Assembly: GCA_930367215.1 (NCBI GenBank)
Contig: OV884060.1
Span: 183,345,253 to 183,409,252 of the forward strand
Direction: 5' to 3'
DNA length: 64,000 bases
Origin: Pollenia angustigena
Taxonomy: Eukaryota; Arthropoda; Insecta; Diptera; Polleniidae
Translations under genes and position numbers: made by a program
The notes under the pieces: generated by a model
What the model was told of the DNA's origin: nothing
The model's input: the letters and a program-made list of their open reading frames with translations, nothing else
Databases searched by the model: none
Part shown: one piece after another, positions 56,116 to 64,000 of the stretch
How positions within the stretch are numbered: the first letter of the stretch is position 1
Layout of the letters: each line of letters opens with the position of its first letter

Positions 56116-57106
56116 AACTTTAAATGAAATGTTTTAGATAAGATTATCCAAAGCAGCAATAATACTTGAGAGCTCTATTAAGGGACTATGTATATAAAAA
56201 ATTAATATTGATAACTAGTGCTTATTATACATATACCATATTTACATTATGCAATTAATGCCGCAACTTTCGCATGCAACTTTTTGTTTCTTAGCAAGAG
56301 GTGTAGGGAAGAAAACGGGGTTGAAAAAGTTGAAAAAATGCATGAAAAAAATGTAAATGTCAAAAGAGTTAGTAGCAACTTCTTTAAAAGAAAATAGAAA
56401 AAAAACTCGGCGTTAATTGCATAGTCTAAATCATAGTTAGTTTTCAAAATTGTGAATAAATAATCAAACAAAAAATGGACATCGATATTTTAGATAAGAT
56501 TATCTAAAGCAGCAATTTTGAATATGAAACTGCTTAAACTATGGACCCTTAAGTGTCTTTAAGAGGGGATAACTTAGGCCAGTAATGATTTTTTGCGAGC
56601 TTAAATTTTTAGGCATTAGGGTGGTAGAAACAGCGACCAAGTGAATAATACTAGAAAAAAAAAATTCTCCTCGAAACAAAAACTTTGATATATCATACTT
56701 TCAGATCCGACGGTAACTTCCAAAGATATAAAGAAAAATTTAAAAAGGCGATCCCTACGTTCGGCAAAAAAAAGAAATTTTTTTCAAAACCGCCTTGAGA
56801 AATACTTTATAAAAGGGGTGTACGGGGATTTTTTCGAGGTGTCTAATGTATATGGTAACAAATATTTCAATATAATAAATATTTCCTAATTAAAATAACA
56901 TTTGCTATCTATTAGATAAGATAAAATAGAGAAACAAATTTTACATACAGTTATCTAATGGCGATATGTTACCTGATATCTTTTCCCTCTACAGGGTTAA
57001 TAATGGGGGACGGATTGTTATGCACACATTATTGGAAAATGTGAGCAAAAAACTTTTAAGGTGTAATAAAACTACAACAAACTACAATTAATGTTGGAAG
57101 AACTCC
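56116..57106. other. No recognised gene
   Basis: AT-rich. TTTTAGATAAGATTATC occurs at about 56130 and 56490 with similar context (AGCAGCAAT), a decayed ~360-bp direct duplication. Nothing else recognised. Confidence 0.45.
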
Positions 57107-57434
57107 AACCAATTGTAGTGGGGAATATAAGAAAAGATAAACACACTCTTTATTGTTGTTGTTTTTGTTAAAGGATTTGGTATTGTTACAAGTTAAACTG
57201 GTGCTTGTAATTCTTATTTGCTTAACAGTTTTATTTGTATAATATCTTTAGGTTTTCTAAAATCTTTGGATAAAGTTTCCTGATGATCTGGCCTAAGCAA
57301 CCAGTGAAATTCGCATAGGAATAGCTTATCCCATCAACAATAAATTTCAGTTTATCAGTTGTATGAAATGGGAATTTAGCACATTTAAACGAAACCTTGT
57401 TTATTAATTTTTTGAATAACAAGAAAAACTTTGA
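57107..57434. repeat. Dispersed repeat, copy with empty site
   Basis: Matches 41055-41070 plus 42363-42640 without the MITEs at 41069-42361. Its right end is interrupted by the CACAGAA MITE copy 3. Confidence 0.75.
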
Positions 57435-57564
57435 TAATTTTTTTATATTTAATCAATTGATGTTGTTTCAAATAATTTCTTGAATTGTTCCAATTAATAT
57501 GCCTTAATTGAAAATAAAAATTATAATGTTTGTGTGTATATTTGCAAATATGAAAACATACACA

Positions 57565-60121
57565 CAGGGTTACCGTTGGAAATTTTCGAAAAGGGTCACA
57601 AAAAGGGGATTTTACAGAAATAGGGGTCGAAAAAAGAGTATCTCAATAAAAACAAGTTAGAGTGCTATATTCGGCTGTGCCGAATCTTTGATACCCTCCA
57701 CCGACAGTTCGAATGTTTAAGGAGTAATATCTGTATGATGTTATTATTATCTTAAACTGTGACGATTTGTTATTAATTATGGATTTAGGCGACTAAACTG
57801 TTTTCCGGTAGTAGGGTTTATATGGGGCCTAGGGTAAATTATGGACCGATCTTCACGAAATTTCACAGTCTTTTTCCCAGTTCTATAAAACTTTGATGTA
57901 CCAAATTTTGTTATGATAGCATTATTTTTTACGGATTTAGGCGTACTAAACTGTTTTCCGGGAGTAAGGTTTATATGGGGCCCAGGGTAAGTTATGGACC
58001 GATCTTCACGAAATAACACAATTTTATTTCTTGTCCAATAGAACTTTGATGTACCAAATTTTGTTATGATAGCATTATTTTTTACGTTTTTAGGCGTACT
58101 AAGTTGTTTTCCGGGAGTAAAGTTTATATGGGGCCTATGGTAAATTATGAACCGATCTTCACGAAATTTCAAAGATTTATTTTAAGTTCTATAAAACTTT
58201 GATGTACCAAATTTTGTTATGATAGCATCATTTTTTACGTTTTTAGGCGTACTAAGTTGTTTTCCGGAAGTAGGTTTTATATGGGGCCTATGGTAAATTA
58301 TGGACCGATCTTCACGAAACTTAACAGTTTAATTTCTAGTCCTATGTAACTGTAACTTGCCAAAATTTGTAATGATACCATTGTTAGTTAGGGTTTTAGG
58401 CTTAATATACTGTTTTCCGGGAGTAGGGCTTATATGGGGCCTAGGGTAAATTATTGACGGATCTTCACGAAATTTCACAGCGTGATTCCCAGTTGAATAA
58501 AACGAATTGTTGCGAAATCTTATATCATTCTGTGCATTTTTCCACCATTTATGTTAGTTTTTGTAACAAAATTATCAATTTTTTTTTAGGTGGTGGTTCC
58601 ACATTTTGATTCATAGCTCAGATCCTATTGAACCGATTTTGCTGAATTTCAATCCCAAACTGCTTAGGATAACTACAAGCAATTTGACACCAAGTTTGTT
58701 GATTTCTTTTGAGTTTTTCGAAAGTGAGCGTGTTTTCAACAGACGGACAGACGGACAGACAGACGGACATGGCTAAATCGACTTAAAATTACTCAAGGAC
58801 CCAGAATATATATACTTTATAGGGTCTGAGATGAATAGTAAAAAAGTTTCACACGGAATGACAAACTGAATATACCCTCTTCACAACTAATTGTGGTGGA
58901 GGGTATAAAAAGGATCATGTTTTTTATAAGCAGTATTTCCCATTTTAATGAACATAATAAGACCAAGTTTTTTTATAAGCAAACAAAAAAATAATATTTC
59001 AGGTAGGAAGAGCTCAAAAAACTTAATTATTGTATGGAATGCTCTGTCCTGTTTTAAACACCTGACAAAAAGTTTATTCTTTATCATTATAGCTAATTGT
59101 TTCATACTTTTTATGTAATTTTCCGATTTAGCGATGTCAAATAAATTTTAGTGTTTGTTTTAAGCTAGATGACCCTTGCGAATATTTCGCACCGTTAGTT
59201 ATCATTTTTGTAACATAAAATGAAAATAATTACTAGAAATTTTAGTAGCTTTAATACATTTTAAAATATAATTTTTATCAATGAAAATATTAATTTTGCA
59301 ATTTCTAATTATTTTTCGTCATTAGTGTTAGAAATAAGCTCTAAAATGAGATATCATTCATTAAATTTGATGCGGTGGTATGGGAGATATTTGCATCCGA
59401 CAAAAAAAAGTACTTTAGAAATAATATACATATATGATGATTTTGCTATCGTTCGCGAATTGTAACCATTTTCTCGATTAAAGCGATTTTTTCCTGTGTC
59501 AGATTTTTAAAGCTTTTACGATTTTTAATAAATATAAAACTTTGCTATCATACCGCTGTTACCAAATATTTGGGAATTTCCGCTAATTGAGCAATTTTTA
59601 CCTCTTGTTTTCATTCCTGTTAGGGCACTCTCAACACTGTCGATTCAAAAGGGGGCGAAAGGATCAATACCTTTATTAAGGGCGAATTTTTTTCAATAAA
59701 ACATGCTACTGTTTAAGAGAGCAAAACACCAAATTGAATTTTTTTAATAAAATGTCATATTTTTGTTTTAAAAAGAAACCACCGTAAAAAATAACAAATA
59801 TTTATATGAGTTATGTTTGCTTTTAGGGAAATTGTACTTTACTATCAAAAATCAAGGAGAAGAAAGCATGGGATTGTAAGTTTATACTTTGAGTCTGTTC
59901 CACATCAAGCAATGCTTATTTGGAAAACTTTTGTTTAGCACTTCTGTTCCGCAGTGTTGACAAAAAACAAAATGTGAGAGCTATTTCCAAAAAAGGGTCA
60001 AAAAGTGTCACAAAATGGGTGCTAATGAAACAAAAGTATAATTTAAAAAAGGGTCATAAAAGGTATCAACACCGTCGAAAAAGGGTCAAATTGATACTTT
60101 AGTATCACAACGGTAACGCTG
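57565..60121. mobile_element. hAT-type element with 8-bp duplication CATACACA
   Basis: Ends CAGGGTTACCGTTG and the complement of CAACGGTAACGCTG (13 of 14 match) are flanked exactly by CATACACA (57557-57564 and 60122-60129). Sub-terminal AAAAAGGGGTC / AAAAAGGGTCA words are present. It contains a TATACCC element. No clear transposase in the remaining ~1.3 kb. Confidence 0.92.
57650..58909 (-). repeat. TATACCC element, long subtype, reverse copy
   Basis: The reverse complement of 49917-51175 over its full length, with the same 153-bp internal units. It lies inside the hAT element 57565-60121. Confidence 0.9.
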
Positions 60122-60494
60122 CATACACACAAACTTCAAAATATTTTGAAGTTTCAAACAATTTTTTAATTGTTTCAATAACTGTGTTGATTGAAAAAAA
60201 TATTTTGATTGGTGTTTGCGTTTTATCTAGCCTTTTTTGCTGCTGGCCGCATTTCAATTAATCCTATTGATTGAAACTCAACAGCAAAAAAGCTCAAACT
60301 TACAAATATATTAATTGATATGATCAATTTGTTTGCAGGCGGAAAATCAGGGCGCTTTTGATGGCAGTCGTGATCGAATACTTTTTCGATTCGAAAGCAA
60401 TTTAATTACAAATTTCTAACAAATAAGTTAATTGGTGTTGGTTTTTCATTTTTTCTGGTAACAGCAACGATAAATTCATAAATTAATAAAGCAA

Positions 60495-60640
60495 ACATTC
60501 GAGGCGCTATTTACGGAATAAGACAGGGTATCCTCGAAAAAGTGTTGCAAAATTGGACCGACAGGATGGCGTTCAAAAAGCACAGTCCCGGTAGACATAT
60601 GCCAGAAATTATTTTTAAACATTTAATGCCGTTATAAATT
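60495..60640 (+). pseudogene. Mariner-like transposase C-terminal fragment (relic 6)
   Basis: Reads GILEKVLQNWTDRMAFKKHS then GRHMPEIIFKH, equivalent to the last 45 residues of the transposase at 61563-61943 (MLERVFHNWTKPMDHL, GQHLHEIIFKH). Only this tail is present. 60640-61205 to its right holds nothing recognised. Confidence 0.8.
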
Positions 60641-61207
60641 ATATTATTAATAAAGCCTTTGGGTCATTGAATTTGTTGCGTTTTATTTTTCAAGAAAACA
60701 GTTTAAGCCTCTTAAAAAAACATCCCTTAGCTTTAGATAAAACTTGTTACAACAAAATATTATTTACAAAGTGTATTATAAAAACAGACAAAACTATCAT
60801 CAATTGAAATTTGTCTTAACCCACCCCTTATTTTTCGTACTGTGAACTTCTGAATGGTTATTTGCAAACTTATAGAATAAAAAAACACGAAGTGCAAATA
60901 AGTTTAATTAAATGTATGACAAATAACAACACGTGGACCAAATGAACTGTGACTTGACTTTTGTATTGGAGGAAGTAACAGAGGAAAACATGTATGATAC
61001 ATCATGCGTTCAGAAGTGGTTAATAGATGATGGAGAGGAAAACAAAATAAAAAGTTTCTAGAATTACGAATGTACCACTGTAATTCATTTGACTTTGTAT
61101 CGCATAATTTTGATGACTGTGATTAAAAGTGTTGAAAATATTTTTTACACAAAGAAAACTGAATTTTATTAAGTAGGCCTTCCTTACTGTCAGACACTGT
61201 ACAACTA

Positions 61208-62047
61208 TCGGGTGATTTTTTAGCAATTATATTTGTCTATAATTGAATTGGTCTATAATTTTACCATGAATCGTCTTACAAACGAACAACGCTTGCAAAT
61301 TATTGAATTTTATTATCAAAACGTGTGCTCTGTAAAGAAAGTTCATTGCGCGCTTCTTCCATTTTATGGTCAGTTTAATCTACCCACTGAAGCGTCTATT
61401 CGGGACACTAAACCACCAACACGCTTACGTAGAGTGCGAAGTGAAGAAAATAACGCAGCTGTATCGGCCAGTGTTAATGATGACCATCAATTATCGATTC
61501 GTTGCGAATCGTAACATAACTGTGAATTGTGAGCGCTACAGTAAGATGATATCCAACTTTTTTTGCCAAAAATGCAAGAGCTTGACTTGCATGACTTGTG
61601 GATGCAACAAGACGGTGCCACATGCCACACAGCACGCTTAACAATGGACTTATTGAGAGGCGAGTTCGGTGAACATTTTATTTCACGTTCGGGACCGGTC
61701 AATTGCCCACCTAGATCGTGCGATTTAACGCTTTTAGACTATTTTTTGTGGGACTATGTTAAAGCTCATGTTCATACACACATGCCCGCTTCAATTGACG
61801 CATTGGAAGACAACATTGAAGCATTTATTCATGAGATACCGGCCGAAATGTTGGAAAGAGTATTCCATAATTGGACTAAGCCGATGGACCATTTGAGGCG
61901 CAGTCACGGTCAACATTTGCATGAAATAATTTTCAAACATTAAATTATATGGACCGTACTATCGATTCAAATAAAGATTTCATGCATTTTTCTGACTTTT
62001 ATGTGTTTTTCTTTAAACTTTCCTATAGCTCTTAAAAAATCACCCAT
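61208..62047 (+). mobile_element. Internally deleted mariner-like element with intact ends (relic 7)
   Basis: GGGTGATTTTTTA near the left end and TAAAAAATCACCC near the right form the inverted repeats. TA flanks both ends (61206-61207 and 62048-62049). The transposase begins at 61266 (MNRLTNEQRLQIIEFYYQN) and reads to DDHQLSIR, then a deletion removes the first catalytic region. From 61563 the C-terminal half is open to a stop at 61941-61943: LHDLWMQQDGATCHTAR, PPRSCDLTLLDYFLWDYVK, then MLERVFHNWTK. It belongs to a divergent IS630/Tc1/mariner group. It could be mobilised in trans but cannot make active transposase. Confidence 0.9.
61563..61943 (+). pseudogene. Mariner-like transposase C-terminal half (open frame)
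   Basis: A 126-codon open frame inside the element above. It holds the QQDGATCHTA block (second catalytic Asp region) and CDLTLLDYF (third acidic position). The N-terminal DNA-binding and first catalytic segments are separated by a deletion, so it is not expected to function. Confidence 0.88.
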
Positions 62048-62050
62048 TAT

Positions 62051-62215
62051 TAAGTCATGGAGCGTATTTAAATTTTACTAAGTAGGTCTTCCTGACTGTC
62101 ACACACTGTTCAACTTTTAAGTCATAGAGAGTATTTAAATTTTACTAAGTAGGTCTTCTTTATTGTCACACACTGTACAATTATTAAGTCACAGAGCGTA
62201 TTTAAATGGCAAATA
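62051..62215. repeat. 67-bp tandem repeat carrying the mariner insertion
   Basis: TAAGTCAYRGAGMGTATTTA starts at 62051, 62118 and 62185. Each unit continues with TTTTACTAAGTAGGTCTTC and CACACTGT. A further unit lies left of the mariner element (TTATTAAGTAGGCCTTCCTT at about 61168), so the element inserted into the array. Confidence 0.88.
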
Positions 62216-62219
62216 AAAG

Positions 62220-63150
62220 CAAACAACAATCATGTGAATTTTTTTTTTTTTTGTGTATAATTTTCGAAATTCTTACTTATCAAATAAATAATGAAAAATA
62301 ACAACACCAAAAAAAAAACAATTATTTAATAATTTAATGCATGAAAAAAAATTTAAAAAAAATAACGAAAAAAATTATGAAAACAAAAATGAAACAAAAT
62401 ATTATTTGCAAACTTACTTACTTGATGGTAACAAGAGACGCGCAATGTCTAAAACAGGTTAATCCATAATTTGGTAACAAATTTTAAAGAAGAATAAATT
62501 TGTGATATGACTTAAGTTCTGCTTAACACCAAAAGCACTTTTTGTTACAAAGTGAAAAATAGTACCAACTGTTGAACGAAGTGTTTTTTTACACTTTGTA
62601 AGACAATAATCTTTTTTCTCCTGTTATTATTGATAATTCGAAATTATATTTATTACTTAATTAGTAGTTTATCCAATACCGGCACAAAATAAACTCGAAA
62701 AGTTTTATTTTCGTTTTAAATGTATTTCAATTTGTATATTCAGAGCAACCGGCACGTGAGCTATTTTTATTTAAAGGCAAATGATTCGCTTTAGTTTACA
62801 GATACATAATTAGTTTGATAAAGCAGAAACACTTTGAGCTACAGAGACAGATATACCTACACATCGTTACCTTAAACGAAAAAGGCCATTTCTAATATTT
62901 TGAATATTTTGCGGGAGAAGCAAAAAACTATTTAAAATAATAAATTGATAATTTGTCTTAAACTGTTTATTATTTATTTTTCTTCTATTTTTCTTGTAAA
63001 ATTTCTTTATTTAATTAATCAGCAGAATACATTCTGAAACTAACTGCCTGTTTTTGCACTCGTGTTTTAAAAACATACAGTAAATATGGGAGTGCGCATT
63101 GGTTGCATAGGCCATTAGCTCATTTTTCTTGTAAAACCTACACACAAAAA
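62220..63150. other. No recognised feature
   Basis: AT-rich with long A runs. Confidence 0.5.
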
Positions 63151-63154
63151 AAAA

Positions 63155-63985
63155 GAGTGCTATATTCGAATCTTATACACCCTTCACCATGATGAGATAA
63201 GAACAAAAAGTTCTATACATAAATAACGTTCTTTAGAAAGATATAAATAAATATTAATTGAGCCACGCCAACTTTTCATTTCGTCATGCCGAAGAATATA
63301 AAAAAAAAAATAAATATATGTACCTAAGCCCGTTTCCTCTTTTGCTAAAGTTGATTTTTGAAATTCGTTTTGAAAATCGTTTTTTAGAACATAAAAAAAT
63401 TAAATAAAAAAAATGAAAAAAATTCTTTTTGGTATTTGAACTGGCAATATCACATCAGTCTCAGGAGAGAACTTAACAACTCGGCTACGAATGCTTTTAC
63501 TAAAGAAGCGTTAAATTAAAATATATTGAGTCTATGTGTATGTGTATGCGTAAAATTAAACACATTACAAATAAAATCCACCACTTGTAGTGAAGGGTAT
63601 AAAAAAACAACAAAAAAACTTATTACCAACACGGTATTACCATAGCCACTGTATGACCGTAGAAACCAAAATTGAATTGGTTTGTATGGTCTAATTGGAA
63701 ATTTAAAGGAAAAAATTTGAGGCAGTCGTGGTTTTTTACTCATATTTTAGCCATTTGTGGACCGATCTTGCTGAATTTTAATATCAAACAATTCCGGACC
63801 ATATGTGACATAAATGTATAATAACCTGCCCCCATCATATATGGGGTCTTCGGAACATCCATTTCAACGGACAGACGGACAGACGGACATCGTTAAATCA
63901 ACTTCGCTCCTCATAAGGACCCAGAATATATATACTTTATAGGTCTTATATCAATATTAAGGAAATTACAAACGGAATGACAAGG
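63155..63985. repeat. TATACCC element, divergent copy or copies
   Basis: AGTGCTATATTCGAATCTTA then TACACCCTTCACCA (63157-63190) matches one end of the family. GTAGTGAAGGGTATAAAA (63586) and the block GGACAGACGGACAGACGGAC, CCCAGAATATATATACTTTA (63866-63942) match the other end in reverse orientation. Confidence 0.7.
63430..63495 (-). repeat. tRNA-like SINE fragment
   Basis: On the minus strand GTAGCCGAGTTGTTAAG (A-box-like) is followed by CTCCTGAGACTGATG and AGTTCAAATACC (B-box-like), resembling a class II tRNA. Mismatches at key positions and flanking A-rich DNA favour a SINE or tRNA pseudogene. Confidence 0.5.
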
Positions 63986-64000
63986 TTTTTTATTTGCAAC

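Larger units (their letters stand above)
57435..60457. mobile_element. CACAGAA/TTCAATTAA MITE, copy 3, split by a hAT element
   Basis: 57445-57564 matches 48620-48735 and 60122-60457 matches 48730-48996. The two halves are separated by a 2.56-kb hAT element with its duplication CATACACA lying in the ACATACACACA tract of the MITE. The left terminus is worn. Confidence 0.82.

Noticed and set aside
56247..56471. 74-codon hydrophobic minus-strand frame
   Set aside because: Phe/Leu-rich translation of A-rich DNA; no support.
57777..58172. 131-codon minus-strand open frame
   Set aside because: It lies wholly in the 153-bp units of a TATACCC repeat; the open frame follows from the unit length. Not annotated as a gene.

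Overview
This is AT-rich (roughly two-thirds A+T) insect nuclear DNA, most likely from a higher fly (calyptrate Diptera). The evidence is a spliced animal gene with GT/AG introns and glutamine-rich insertions, jockey-type LINE and piggyBac remains, divergent mariner-like transposases, and a dispersed TATACCC...GGGTATA repeat whose internal block (CCTATAAAGTATATATATTC followed by GTCCGTCTGTC words) I recall as common in fly intergenic DNA. There is no bacterial-type gene organisation, and most of the long open frames are accidental.

The only host gene I can support runs on the minus strand. Seven internal coding exons (30291-29709, 29637-29547, 27858-27619, 27563-27301, 17390-17120, 16888-16580, 16511-16302) join in phase. 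They encode a Sec14/CRAL-TRIO domain followed by a spectrin-like coiled region, the order found in the N-terminal half of DBS/MCF2L-type Rho guanine-nucleotide exchange factors. The catalytic DH-PH part must lie left of position 1 or in exons I cannot see. The start of the protein must lie right of 30291. If the gene has upstream exons beyond the right edge, most of the window is its introns.

The rest is a layered graveyard of transposable elements. 1-13000: a mariner-like relic, several hAT-like elements with exact 8-bp target duplications, a pogo-like TA element, a tRNA-derived SINE head, nested inverted-repeat elements and an internally deleted piggyBac. 13500-23000: two copies of a repeat with 247-257-bp internal units, hAT and TATACCC elements, hairpin MITEs and an antisense mariner relic around the spectrin exons. 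23900-32500: degenerate ~30-36-bp minisatellite arrays rich in the palindrome AACCGGTT, on both sides of the Sec14 exons. 33000-48500: more MITEs, three mariner relics, a tandemly duplicated LINE fragment and a hAT MITE whose ends are packed with TATCGATA. 49900-60500: two 1.26-kb TATACCC elements in opposite orientation, a jockey remnant cut by two MITEs, a deleted hAT with a transposase dimerisation remnant and a four-level nest. 60500-64000: mariner fragments, a 67-bp tandem repeat, a tRNA-like SINE and another TATACCC copy.

I found no convincing new enzyme or defence system. The most unusual signals are the intronic AACCGGTT arrays (the Grainyhead consensus), a MITE carrying nine TATCGATA (DREF/BEAF-type) sites, a three-copy 'CAAGGCGAAT' MITE family with good 8-bp duplications, and insertion histories that can be read from paired filled and empty sites inside the window. 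All alignments to known families are from memory; none was computed.
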